NCBI GenBank assembly: GCA_017483735.1
Contig: JAFUVF010000047.1
Coordinates: forward strand, 99,551 to 163,550
Length of the DNA stretch: 64,000 nt
Reading direction: 5' to 3'
Source of the DNA: Lachnospiraceae bacterium
Lineage (GTDB): Bacteria; Bacillota; Clostridia; Lachnospirales; Lachnospiraceae
Shown here: positions 7,671 through 16,244 of the stretch, piece by piece
Layout: every line of letters starts with the position of its first letter
Position numbering within the stretch: position 1 is the first letter of the stretch
Program-made: the position numbers and the translations under genes
The notes under the pieces: generated by a model
The model's input: only the letters and a program-made list of their open reading frames with translations
What the model was told of the DNA's origin: nothing
Databases searched by the model: none

Positions 7671-9077
7671 CTACTCGTTTATAAGCTGGTCATCCACCAC
7701 GGATTCCGCATCCAGCACGATATAGTCATAGACTCTTAGTCCATAATCCGTATTTGACTTTACTATTGCATACTCATCATTCTCATACAGGATATTTACC
7801 TGCTTAAAATCCGCATAGCCCTTGTTTATATTGTATACTCCCACAAGGGTCGCCCTCTCCGATACCACAAAGGTCTCCTGACTATCCTTTTTGTAGAGTA
7901 TATCTCCGGGGCGGATTATGTCGTTATCCAGATAATACTTTCCCTCGTCCTCATCATAATTGTAGAAATCCATCTGCACAAACTGTACCGAGGTGGTGCC
8001 GTCCTCTGCATAGCTCTGTCTGTATACGCCGTTCTGTCCATCCTTTTCTTCTGTAGAGACGAAGGCTTCCGGCACAAGGAAAAATTCCTTCTGTATTATC
8101 GCAGAAAGCGGAATCTTAAGCCCCGTATCCTCGTTTGTGAGAAGCTCTATGTCTATAAAGCGCTCTGTTGCGAAATTTACCATAGAATTGGTAAAGCTAA
8201 GCTGTACATAGGTCTTCCCGTCGGCGTTTTTGAGTACGGAGACCTTTCCCCATGCCTCATACTGATTCTTCAAAAATCTTACCTTTATATACTCCTCCTC
8301 CAAAAGCTCTGCCGCCTTCTCAGGGGAAACCTGAATGACCACCGACCAGTTTTCGTCCGTAGACACCTTAAACACCGGGGAGCCCGCTCCCATGAGCTCT
8401 CCGCTGTCCAACTGGTTTCTGTCATACTCCTTTTCGTCAAACATATCCTCAATGATATTGTTTGGGTCAAGCTGTTCATAGCCGTCTATCCAGTAGGAAA
8501 CTATGCCTGTTATGGGGGAATAGCAAAAATTAACAATATTCGCTCCCGCTTCGGCGCCGTTCATATTGCTGATGCCCTGCAGCATATTGTTGTTGGCAAG
8601 CTTAAGCACGGTGCTCCTTAATGTATACTTAAACTCATACACGCTGTTAAAGGAAGCCGGGTCATAGCTGTGGGCAAAGCCGATTATATCATTCTTAAAT
8701 TCCGAAAGCTCCTCATCGGAAAGGGTGTTCTCCGCAGCCCCAAGCTCCTCTAAGTAGTCGTTTAATCTTCCGCTCTCGTCCACGGTATATACCAAATCTC
8801 CCGCAGCGACACGCTCTCCCTCTCTGGCATAATAGTTCACATATCCCGGACTTTCAAGATTTACAACAATCTCATCCCTTAACGCCATGGCACGGTACAC
8901 ATTGTCTATTGCAAGGGATCCCTCCAGAACCTCATAGCGTATAACCTTGCTCTTTCCGGCATAAATAAATATACATATGACTACGTATATCACTATTGCG
9001 ATAAAGAGCATATATCCAATGTTTAAATTGAAGCCCTTATGAAATTTTCTGATATTATCATCGTTTGAAGCAGCCAT
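7671..9077 (-). CDS. HlyD-like membrane protein with a lipoyl-like domain
   Basis: A 468-residue protein with one N-terminal membrane helix (about residues 21-41, YMLFIAIVIYVVICIFIYAG) and a large external region. Just after the helix the sequence resembles the biotinyl-lipoyl-like hairpin of HlyD/membrane-fusion proteins (ESPGYVNYYAREGERVAAGD). A second matching strand set follows the helical insert (PITGIVSYWIDGYE), and beta-rich repeats run to the end. No ABC transporter partner is adjacent. It sits directly upstream of sepF, a position suggesting a link to envelope or division; that is inference. The ribosome site is weak and a terminator-like hairpin ends ten bases before the ATG. Confidence 0.75.
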   Translation of the reverse strand: MAASNDDNIRKFHKGFNLNIGYMLFIAIVIYVVICIFIYAGKSKVIRYEVLEGSLAIDNVYRAMALRDEIVVNLESPGYVNYYAREGERVAAGDLVYTVDESGRLNDYLEELGAAENTLSDEELSEFKNDIIGFAHSYDPASFNSVYEFKYTLRSTVLKLANNNMLQGISNMNGAEAGANIVNFCYSPITGIVSYWIDGYEQLDPNNIIEDMFDEKEYDRNQLDSGELMGAGSPVFKVSTDENWSVVIQVSPEKAAELLEEEYIKVRFLKNQYEAWGKVSVLKNADGKTYVQLSFTNSMVNFATERFIDIELLTNEDTGLKIPLSAIIQKEFFLVPEAFVSTEEKDGQNGVYRQSYAEDGTTSVQFVQMDFYNYDEDEGKYYLDNDIIRPGDILYKKDSQETFVVSERATLVGVYNINKGYADFKQVNILYENDEYAIVKSNTDYGLRVYDYIVLDAESVVDDQLINE

Positions 9078-9080
9078 ACC

Positions 9081-9109
9081 TAAAGAAAAGCCCCGTAAAC
9101 CGGGGCTTT
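9081..9109 (-). terminator. Terminator between the P-loop gene and the HlyD-like gene
   Basis: A 9-bp perfect stem AAAGCCCCG/CGGGGCTTT with a 5-base loop is followed by TTTTCTTT on the minus strand. It ends only a few bases before the ATG of the next gene, so it can serve as terminator for the P-loop gene and as a leader structure for the HlyD-like gene. Confidence 0.85.
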
Positions 9110-9127
9110 AAATAACGATATTACAGT

Positions 9128-9547
9128 TTAAAGCGAGAAAAGCACCTTATCCTTTAAGCTCTCGGGAAGCTTGCTCTCATCTACGGAAACGCTCAAAATA
9201 AAGTCCACACCGCAAACCTTTCCGGTCTCTTCCAGCTTCTCTACCGCCTTCTCCATACCGTCCACATCAAGCGCCGCAATGGTAAGAAAGCTGTCAAAAT
9301 ACATCTGTTCAAGGTCGTGATCCTGAGATACTATACCTCTTACAAAGCCGATAAATTCGTCGGAGTTTGTGATATTGTATCTGGATACATCTATAAGCCT
9401 AACCTTATTGTTCAGGTCATACATATGTCTCGTACTCTTGTCGAGATATACGATACTTCCGGATATGCTTTTGATGTCCTCGTTCACCTTATCCAGAAGC
9501 TTTTTGGTCTTTCCCTTGCCCTTTTCTCCGATAATTAACTGAACCAT
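9128..9547 (-). CDS. Small P-loop nucleotide-binding protein
   Basis: A 139-residue protein beginning MVQLIIGEKGKGKTKKLLDK, with a Walker A loop (GEKGKGKT) at residues 7-14. A hydrophobic strand ending in Asp (TIAALDVDGME, about residue 90) could act as Walker B. There is no signal peptide. Such short P-loop proteins in Clostridia are often named after PilT by automatic annotation, but the secretion-ATPase motifs are absent and I do not adopt that name. AGGAGG lies six bases before the ATG, a clear promoter precedes it and a terminator follows, so it is a single-gene unit. Confidence 0.8.
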   Translation of the reverse strand: MVQLIIGEKGKGKTKKLLDKVNEDIKSISGSIVYLDKSTRHMYDLNNKVRLIDVSRYNITNSDEFIGFVRGIVSQDHDLEQMYFDSFLTIAALDVDGMEKAVEKLEETGKVCGVDFILSVSVDESKLPESLKDKVLFSL

Positions 9548-9578
9548 AAGAATCCTCCTGCAAAAATAATATATTATA

Positions 9579-9607
9579 ATTATATGCTAAACACAGACAA
9601 AAAACAA
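9579..9607 (-). promoter_or_regulatory. Promoter for the small P-loop gene
   Basis: TTGTTT (9602-9607), 17-base spacer and TATAAT (9579-9584) on the minus strand. A second overlapping TATAAT-like sequence lies a few bases further on. The leader contains AGGAGG. Confidence 0.65.
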
Positions 9608-9614
9608 CCCGATT

Positions 9615-10610
9615 TTACGATTTGTTTATTTCGTCCAAAAGTGCCGTCATATCGCTAAAGAGAGACTCCGAGGACTCACTGTGCAGTATTACCGATATAT
9701 ACGGCGCTCCCGCATTGTCCTTTGACAAAAGTATTATGCAATGCCCTGCCGCCGCAGTCGTCCCGGTCTTTCCACCCATAACCGTCACATTCTCCGGAGC
9801 CTTGTAGGCCCCTGTAAGATATGCATTGGTGGTTTTGATGGTCTTGTTTATGGCGTTGCCGCTCTTATCCATATATGAAGTCTCATACTCCGTCATGGAG
9901 ATTATCTCCGTGAATTTCTCATATTTGATTGCCTGATTAAATATCAGATACAGGTCATACGCCGTGGTATAATGCTCATCATCAGTAAGTCCGTGAGAAT
10001 TGACAAAATGAGTATTGGTTGCGCCCAATGCATTTGCCTCATCATTCATCATCTCTATGAAATTGTCAACGCTTCCGCCGATATTCTCAGCTATCAGCAC
10101 CGCCACGTCATTTGCGGAATACATAAGAAGGAAATGAAGCGCCTGCTCTAAGGTCATCTTATCTCCGGTCTTAAGCCCTATGGTCTGGGCTCCCTTCTCC
10201 CTTATTATGACGGAATCCGTCGCCGTCAGGGTCTGATCCAGCGAGCCGTACTTAAGCGCCACTATTGCCGTCATTACCTTTGTAAGGGATGCCGGGTGGA
10301 GCCTTGTATGCGCATGCTTTGAATAGAGCACCTCCTCATTATTTATATCAAACAAAACCGCAGCGTCCGACAGGGACATGTCCACATCCTCGTCTATGAT
10401 GTCGTCCACTATGACGCAGAGATCACTTGCAAAGGGATTTATCTTTGTCTCATCCTTAAAGGCAATAGCGTTGAAGCTCGTTACCTCTGAATCAAGAGTA
10501 TAGGGAACATCAAGCTTTTTCCCGCCGCAGGAGCAAAGAAAAGTCATGCACACAATAAGTGAAAGCACCGTGCAAAATATTCTGTTTTTGAGGCTATTTA
10601 TACATTTCAC
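9615..10610 (-). CDS. D-alanyl-D-alanine carboxypeptidase (S11), probable lipoprotein
   Basis: A 331-residue penicillin-binding carboxypeptidase of peptidase family S11 that trims the terminal D-Ala of peptidoglycan stem peptides outside the cell. All three active-site motifs are present: SLTK in 'HPASLTKVMTA', SAN in 'LLMYSANDVAV' and KTG in 'VMGGKTGTTAAAG'. The N-terminus is a hydrophobic signal ending TFLCSC, which could serve as a lipobox. The start is uncertain: GTG 10610 lies 12 bases after GAGGAG inside mgsA; TTG 10619 or ATG 10640 are alternatives. It overlaps the end of mgsA by 17 bases. It closes the mre-pbp2-rodA wall cluster. Confidence 0.88.
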   Translation of the reverse strand: MKCINSLKNRIFCTVLSLIVCMTFLCSCGGKKLDVPYTLDSEVTSFNAIAFKDETKINPFASDLCVIVDDIIDEDVDMSLSDAAVLFDINNEEVLYSKHAHTRLHPASLTKVMTAIVALKYGSLDQTLTATDSVIIREKGAQTIGLKTGDKMTLEQALHFLLMYSANDVAVLIAENIGGSVDNFIEMMNDEANALGATNTHFVNSHGLTDDEHYTTAYDLYLIFNQAIKYEKFTEIISMTEYETSYMDKSGNAINKTIKTTNAYLTGAYKAPENVTVMGGKTGTTAAAGHCIILLSKDNAGAPYISVILHSESSESLFSDMTALLDEINKS

Positions 10611-10989
10611 GCCACTCAAGTTCTCCTCTGTCAAGAGCATTTATCAGAAGCTCTGCGCTCGCAAGGTTGGTCGCTGCAGGTATGTTGTACATATCGCAGA
10701 GTCTCAACACATCATGTCCCTCCTGTCCGTGATCGGCAGGATTCTGGGGATCTCTCAAATATATAACAAGATCTATATCATTATTTTCTATCTGGGCGCC
10801 AAGCTGCTGCTCTCCGCCCATTGTGCCTGCAAGGTACTTATGAATGCTCAGGTTGGTAACCTCCTCTATGAGCCTTCCTGTAGTTCCGGTGGCATAGAGA
10901 TCGTTTTTTACCAGAATCCCCCTGTAGGCAATACAAAAGTTCTGCATCAGCGTCTTCTTCGCCGCATCTGCAATCAAAGCAATGTTCAT
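10594..10989 (-). CDS. mgsA: Methylglyoxal synthase homologue
   Basis: A 131-residue protein of the family that converts dihydroxyacetone phosphate to methylglyoxal. The phosphate-binding loop YATGTTGRLIEE and the region LAGTMGGEQQLGAQI align well with E. coli MgsA. Several catalytic positions differ: Asp71 (GGDQQ) is Glu here, Asp101 appears to be Glu in 'DHGQEGHDVLR', and the His19 of 'VAHD' is absent. Asp91 (RDP) and His98 are kept. The overall fold call is firm; activity is probable but less certain. It lies between rodA and the carboxypeptidase gene, a placement I associate with this bacterial group. Confidence 0.87.
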   Translation of the reverse strand: MNIALIADAAKKTLMQNFCIAYRGILVKNDLYATGTTGRLIEEVTNLSIHKYLAGTMGGEQQLGAQIENNDIDLVIYLRDPQNPADHGQEGHDVLRLCDMYNIPAATNLASAELLINALDRGELEWREMYK

Positions 10990-11025
10990 TTTTTGCGCCT
11001 CCCATTAAGTAGTATTTGAAATGCC

Positions 11026-12162
11026 TTAAAACTCTTCTCTCTCCGCCGGATTTCCCTTCTTACCCTGAAGTCGTACATTTAATACCACCCCGATACCTAT
11101 ATAGAGACTCCAAAGTGATGTAAGCCCGTAGCTTACAAAGGGTAAGGGCAATCCCGTGTTTGGCAGGATAAAGAGCGTAACCCCGATATTTATAAAGGAC
11201 TGCATCATTATGAGCCCGCCAACACTGGCGGCAATTATACAGCCGGCGGTATCCTTTGCCCGTCTTGCGATACCCACACATTCAACGGATATCAGGACGA
11301 TTAGCACAATTACAAAAAGACAGCCCTTAAATCCGAACTCCTCCCCTATTACTGAAAAGATAAAATCCGTCTCATCCTCGGAGATAAAGTTTCCGTTTTT
11401 TACGGAAGTAAACTCGTTGTTTTTGTAGCCCTTGCCGTTTAACTGCCCGCTTCCTATGGCTATTACGGAATTGTTCTGCTGGTACGCCTCGTCCATAACG
11501 TACTGCTCCGGATTTCTGAAGGCAAGTATCCTTCGCTTCTGATAATCGGAAAGCAGATCATTGTCCGGCTGTGTCGCAATGGTCATGAGTATTATCAGCG
11601 TCGGAACCGTAACTGCAAATACCGCGGCGATTATGCGCCAGTTTATCCCTCCTGCAAACATTATAAAGGCAAATATTATTATTACCATTATACTTGTGGA
11701 CAGATCCGGCTGCTTGAATATGAGCGCCCAGGGAACAGCCACAAGAAGCACACAAAGCCCTATTATCCTAAAGGTATTGAGTTTATTCCTGTATTTCATA
11801 ATAAACTGTGCAAAGAATAAAATCAATAGGATTTTAGCAAGCTCCGACGGCTGGAACCTTAATCCCCCTATCTGGAGCCATCTCTGGGCATTATTGCTGG
11901 ATGAGCCCGCATCAGTGATGAGGACGCTGCCTAGAAGCAATATATTTACGCCATAGATGACCCAGTTAAATTTAATTATGAAATTATAGCTTATAAGGGA
12001 TATAAATATCATCATGGCAAAGCCGGCGATAACTCCCAAAAGCTGCTTTTCCTGCAAGGCTTCATCTGCACTTCCTATGGCAACTATTCCTATGACCGAA
12101 AGAAGCGCAACCAGTATCACAAGCCTGAAATCATAATCCCTTATGGAATAATTTCTAAACAT
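11026..12162 (-). CDS. rodA: RodA peptidoglycan glycosyltransferase (SEDS family)
   Basis: A 378-residue protein with about ten membrane helices that polymerises lipid II during side-wall growth. Family features include 'GIVAIGSADEA' in the first helix, NAQRWLQIGGLRFQPSELAK, and a C-terminal block FILPNTGLPLPFVSYGLTSL. The last is the SEDS signature. Its ATG lies within the last bases of minC (8-base overlap). The partner transpeptidase (the 960-residue PBP2-like protein) is two genes upstream, as expected for a RodA-PBP2 pair. Confidence 0.92.
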   Translation of the reverse strand: MFRNYSIRDYDFRLVILVALLSVIGIVAIGSADEALQEKQLLGVIAGFAMMIFISLISYNFIIKFNWVIYGVNILLLGSVLITDAGSSSNNAQRWLQIGGLRFQPSELAKILLILFFAQFIMKYRNKLNTFRIIGLCVLLVAVPWALIFKQPDLSTSIMVIIIFAFIMFAGGINWRIIAAVFAVTVPTLIILMTIATQPDNDLLSDYQKRRILAFRNPEQYVMDEAYQQNNSVIAIGSGQLNGKGYKNNEFTSVKNGNFISEDETDFIFSVIGEEFGFKGCLFVIVLIVLISVECVGIARRAKDTAGCIIAASVGGLIMMQSFINIGVTLFILPNTGLPLPFVSYGLTSLWSLYIGIGVVLNVRLQGKKGNPAEREEF

Positions 12163-12841
12163 CAGCTATACTCTCAAACAATTCCTTTGATACATTTTCA
12201 AGCACAACCTTCTGCCCCTTCACATAGGCAAGCTTCGGCGAAACCTTCAGCTTGAAGCTCCATTTGGAGGGCTTCTCGTTCACAAGGAGAAAATCCCCTA
12301 TTTTAAGCCTTTCGGGCTGCATTTCAAGCGCCATACAAAAAGCCGTATCATCTCCCTCGCAGCCTGCATAAGCCTCCCCGTACAGTCCGCCCAGGACAAT
12401 AATATCTCCTGAGGAACGCACTACGCAGTCCGGGTAAACATCCCCCAGTATCACTATGCTCTTGTCCGTATCAACCACTTCTCCGTCCCTTAAGGTTCCT
12501 CTGTAAAATTCACAGGTATTTTCATCATTGTCTGTATTTATGCGCTTTTCTACATGGGAAAGGGCTTTTATGAAGCTTTTATCGGTATCCTCATCCTTGC
12601 CTATCACACATATTATCTTTAGTCCCGAGTTTGACTGAATAGCCTCTATAAGAGACAGCTCCTCCCTGTCGGAAAGTGTACAGCCTTCAATGGAGAGAGC
12701 AAGATTCTTTTTCCCGAAGAAATTCCTGTTCTCTGAAAATTTGGCGCTGACCTTTTCTATTATCTCTTCAAAGGTCATACTCTCATCCACATAGACAGAC
12801 AATCCGTTGTTGAATAATTTGAGTTTTATCTTTTCTGCCAT
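12155..12841 (-). CDS. minC: Septum site-determining protein MinC
   Basis: A 228-residue inhibitor of FtsZ polymerisation. The N-terminal domain (about 1-105) precedes the C-terminal beta-helix, which shows the family motifs: 'YRGTLRDGE', then 'GDVYPDCVVRSSGDIIVLG' and 'LYGEAYAG'. An AGGAGG site precedes the ATG. minD and minE do not follow: rodA overlaps the stop directly. In many related bacteria minC-minD-minE sit together between pbp2 and rodA, so the partners must be elsewhere or missing. Confidence 0.9.
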   Translation of the reverse strand: MAEKIKLKLFNNGLSVYVDESMTFEEIIEKVSAKFSENRNFFGKKNLALSIEGCTLSDREELSLIEAIQSNSGLKIICVIGKDEDTDKSFIKALSHVEKRINTDNDENTCEFYRGTLRDGEVVDTDKSIVILGDVYPDCVVRSSGDIIVLGGLYGEAYAGCEGDDTAFCMALEMQPERLKIGDFLLVNEKPSKWSFKLKVSPKLAYVKGQKVVLENVSKELFESIADV

Positions 12842-12850
12842 GACGACCTC

Positions 12851-15733
12851 CTACATCTCGTTCGTTATACCCGTTTCCGATACATTGGACTTACCTGTTA
12901 TTATATCATCTTCTTCCTCAAGTCCGTAATAATATTTTATTACTTCCTTTGTAAGCTGCGCCGCATAATCCGATGAATATCCAAAGGGAATTCTGGTGGC
13001 AAAGGCAATCTCCGGCTTTTCGTACGGCGCATAGCCGATGAAAAGCGCATGGTTGGGGCGTGACCTTGTCTGCTCTGCGGTTCCGGTCTTCCCCGCAACA
13101 TTTATGGACAGATCGCTGTAATAAGCTTTCTTTTCCACTACCTGACGCATGCCTGAATGTATTGCATTCCAGTAACTGTCAGGCATCTCAATGGTATTTC
13201 TCACATCGGGATCATGCTCTGACAGAACTCTTCCTGAGGAATCGCACACCTTGTCTATGAGGGTCAGGTTATAGCAGATGCCGCTGTTTGCGATGGTTGT
13301 AGTATATCTTGCAAGCTCCGCCGTGGTGTAGCTGTTTTCGCCCTGTCCGATGGCGCTTCGCACCGAGTCAAGATTTGAAACATCGGGAGAATATTCGGAT
13401 ATCTCCACTCCGGATTTCTCTGAAAGCCCGTACATATCAGCGTATGTATAGAGAGTATTGAGTCCCGAATTATCGTCATACCTTCCGCTCCTCGTGGCAA
13501 GCATATATCCCACATCATAGAAAAAATAGTTGCAGGAATCCCTTATGGCCGTCACAACATTCTCGTTTCCGTGCCCGTATATATACCAGCATCTCGGCGA
13601 AGGAGTTATCTCCTTGAAGGTTCCCACGCAGTTTATGGTATCCTTAAGGGATATCACGCCCTCCATAAGTCCTGCGGTGGCAGTCACGATTTTAAAGGTG
13701 GAGCCGGGCGCCGCCTTGTACTGCGTGGCAAAATTAAGCTGTGGGCTTGATTTGTCATTCCTTAGTCTTTCAAAATACGCAGCGTCAATGGAATTGGCCA
13801 TCTTGTTGTTGTCATATCCCGGATATGTGACAATAGCCAGAACATCCCCCGTATTTACATCCGTCAAAACCACCGATGCATTGCATGGATCAAGCGCAAA
13901 CTGTGCGGGAGTTATCCATATATTGTCGATGCAGTCCTTCATAAGCTGATACGGCGTGATACGTCCGGAGATAAAGGCATTTTTTTCATCATCAGGAATA
14001 TCCACGGAATCCTGCTCTATAAGAATGCTGCATATCTGTCTGGGACTTATGCGGTCATTTAAAAGCATATACTTATAGAATCTTCTCTGAAATTCGGAAT
14101 TGCCGTCCATAAGCACAATTATCTCATCCACCAGCCTGTCATATATCTCATCCGAATCAGAATATTTTCCCGACAGCTCCAGCTGTGAAACCTCTATCCA
14201 GTTCTGTGCAATGCAGTATTTTAAGTATTCCGCAAGGGAGATTACCTCGTCGTAGGTCCAGGCTGTATAGGTGGGATCATTCGTATCTATGACGGAGGTT
14301 TTCAATATGCCATTTTTTGACAGAAGTGTCACAATATTACTCTCATAAACCTGATATTCCTTTGACAGCTTATTATAAGGTGTTTTTTTGTCCGTAAGCT
14401 CCTGCCTTACCGTCTCATACACATTATCTCTGTAGCCCTGATAAACCTCATATACTGCTTTTTCATTCTCTCCTGCATCCGCATCGTCAAAACGATTCAT
14501 ATCCGCAATATTATTGTTTATGATGGAGAAATACACATCATATATTGGTATCATTATCTTTGAGCTTGTGCTTGCCGTGGCATCATAGGTCTTGGCGTTT
14601 ATAACCTTGGCGGACAGCATTCCCGCAAGCTTCTGTTCTATGATATTGTATATTGCGATAGTAAGGTTTCTGTCTATTGTAAGGTATACATCATCTCCCG
14701 AGAGCGCCTGTGTGCTCTCCAATACGGTTATTACCTTGCCTGTATTGTCCACAACCACCTTCTCATTTCCCTTGGTACCCTGAAGCGTGGTTTCCATATA
14801 GCTTTCTATGCCACTTTTCCCAACAACATCATTTATATTGTAGGTGTCGCTTGCCCCGTTTTTTTCATATAGCTGTTCATTAAGACTTGTAAGCTCCTCG
14901 GAGGATATCTTTCCGGTATACCCCAGAACATGCGCAAAATACATGCTATCCACATATCTGCGCATAGTATCCTCCTCTATGGACACACCGGGCAGGATAT
15001 CCGAGTTTTCCATTATCACAGCCACGGTTTTTCTGCTTATGTCGGTTGCCACCGTAGTTCCGATATATTTTCTGTAGGAGGTCAGATTCATGGCGTATCT
15101 GATATTCACAAGCTTTAGAACTTCGCTCTTTGTATAGCCTTTCCCCGGAACAAATTCACTTTTCTCATCCTCGGGATTTTCGTATTCTCCTATGGCAAAT
15201 CGTCCCGAGCCGCAGAGATATTCCATAACCTCATCGGGAGTAGCGGATTTTTCAGCCGGCTTAAGCTGGTCTATTGTGGTGTGTCCGTATACATCCGCAA
15301 GGAATCTCAACAGCTGGGTGTCGGCGACACTATATTCGTACTTATTGTCCTCGTTTAATACTATCTTAAAATCTGTAATGCAGCCGTCCCCGTTTTTTTC
15401 TATGAGCTGTATAAGTGTGTATATGACGTCGTTTAATTTTTTGTTTTTCTGTCTGCCGGATTCGAATACATCCTCTATCTTTACTGAATATGCAAGCTCG
15501 TTGTACGCCAGCACGTTTCCGTTCCTGTCGTAGATATTGCCTCTTGTAGCCTTTATGTCCCTTACCTTCTCGGTTTCAAGCTTGAAATTTTCGAGATATC
15601 TCTCTCCATTTACTATCTGCAGGTTAAAGCAGCGGTATAGAAGGATTCCGCCCAGCATTAAGAAAGCAGCCATCAGGATCGTCAGCCTGCTTGTGAACAG
15701 TCCCTTTAAATATTCCTTGAAATCGTCAAACAA
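12851..15733 (-). CDS. Penicillin-binding protein 2-like transpeptidase with large insertion
   Basis: A 960-residue class B PBP that cross-links peptidoglycan during elongation. One N-terminal membrane helix (about 17-35) is followed by the dimerisation domain (RGNIYDRNGNVLAYNELAYS). The transpeptidase domain has SxxK (GSTFK, about residue 677), SxN (SCN, about 733) and KTG (KTGTAEQ, about 881). A helical segment of roughly 250 residues (about 380-640) separates 'LTIDRNLTIAIYNIIEQ' from 'ASVVLTDVNTGDVLAIVTY'; these are nearly adjacent in typical PBP2, which is about 630-700 residues. The start is TTG 15731-15733, with AAGGAG 11 bases upstream, overlapping the mreD stop. The position after mreD and upstream of rodA supports the MrdA role. 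Confidence 0.9.
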   Translation of the reverse strand: MFDDFKEYLKGLFTSRLTILMAAFLMLGGILLYRCFNLQIVNGERYLENFKLETEKVRDIKATRGNIYDRNGNVLAYNELAYSVKIEDVFESGRQKNKKLNDVIYTLIQLIEKNGDGCITDFKIVLNEDNKYEYSVADTQLLRFLADVYGHTTIDQLKPAEKSATPDEVMEYLCGSGRFAIGEYENPEDEKSEFVPGKGYTKSEVLKLVNIRYAMNLTSYRKYIGTTVATDISRKTVAVIMENSDILPGVSIEEDTMRRYVDSMYFAHVLGYTGKISSEELTSLNEQLYEKNGASDTYNINDVVGKSGIESYMETTLQGTKGNEKVVVDNTGKVITVLESTQALSGDDVYLTIDRNLTIAIYNIIEQKLAGMLSAKVINAKTYDATASTSSKIMIPIYDVYFSIINNNIADMNRFDDADAGENEKAVYEVYQGYRDNVYETVRQELTDKKTPYNKLSKEYQVYESNIVTLLSKNGILKTSVIDTNDPTYTAWTYDEVISLAEYLKYCIAQNWIEVSQLELSGKYSDSDEIYDRLVDEIIVLMDGNSEFQRRFYKYMLLNDRISPRQICSILIEQDSVDIPDDEKNAFISGRITPYQLMKDCIDNIWITPAQFALDPCNASVVLTDVNTGDVLAIVTYPGYDNNKMANSIDAAYFERLRNDKSSPQLNFATQYKAAPGSTFKIVTATAGLMEGVISLKDTINCVGTFKEITPSPRCWYIYGHGNENVVTAIRDSCNYFFYDVGYMLATRSGRYDDNSGLNTLYTYADMYGLSEKSGVEISEYSPDVSNLDSVRSAIGQGENSYTTAELARYTTTIANSGICYNLTLIDKVCDSSGRVLSEHDPDVRNTIEMPDSYWNAIHSGMRQVVEKKAYYSDLSINVAGKTGTAEQTRSRPNHALFIGYAPYEKPEIAFATRIPFGYSSDYAAQLTKEVIKYYYGLEEEDDIITGKSNVSETGITNEM

Positions 15734-16244
15734 ATTTCTGTTCGCTCCTTCTCTCCCTGTCCTCTAACCGCTCATTTATGAGAAGTATCACGGGATAGAC
15801 AAATATTGTCATAAATATGGTATAAACCGCCTCCGGCAGGATTACATTCAAAAAATAAAAGGAAAAATCAAAGCGCCCCCGCAGCATAAAGAAAAGCACA
15901 TAATACAGCATTCCGTAGGTAAGATCGCTTGTGATAATAAGCGCCAGAGGAAGCTTTAAATCCTGCGGATAAAAGATTCTCGAAAACTTGCCGTTCAAAA
16001 AACCTATATACATAAATATGAGAGCATAAAGCCCCAGAAAATCCCCGAAGAATATATCCGCCAGCATACCGCAGAAAAAGCCTATGACAATCCCTTCCTT
16101 CTCCCCTCTCATAAAACCGAAGGAGGAGGTTATTATCATCATGATATTAGGCACTACTCCTCCGAGGGAGATAGCCCCGAATACCGTGGATTGTAATATG
16201 AAGCAAAAAAGCACCAAAAGTACAGTCAGTATTTTACGAAGCAT
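15726..16244 (-). CDS. mreD: Rod-shape protein MreD
   Basis: A 172-residue membrane protein with five or six predicted helices, beginning 'MLRKILTVLLVLFCFILQST'. It has the weakly conserved MreD pattern, including GFMRGEKEGIVIGFFCGMLAD (about residues 42-62). It is part of the elongation complex with MreB, MreC, RodA and PBP2. The ATG overlaps the mreC stop by one base (TAATG), and its own stop overlaps the TTG of the transpeptidase gene. Identification rests mainly on hydrophobicity and its place in the operon. Confidence 0.88.
   Translation of the reverse strand: MLRKILTVLLVLFCFILQSTVFGAISLGGVVPNIMMIITSSFGFMRGEKEGIVIGFFCGMLADIFFGDFLGLYALIFMYIGFLNGKFSRIFYPQDLKLPLALIITSDLTYGMLYYVLFFMLRGRFDFSFYFLNVILPEAVYTIFMTIFVYPVILLINERLEDRERRSEQKFV

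Noticed and set aside
9128..9547. PilT/twitching ATPase
   Set aside because: Only a Walker A loop is shared; the protein is 139 residues and lacks the Asp- and His-box motifs of secretion ATPases.
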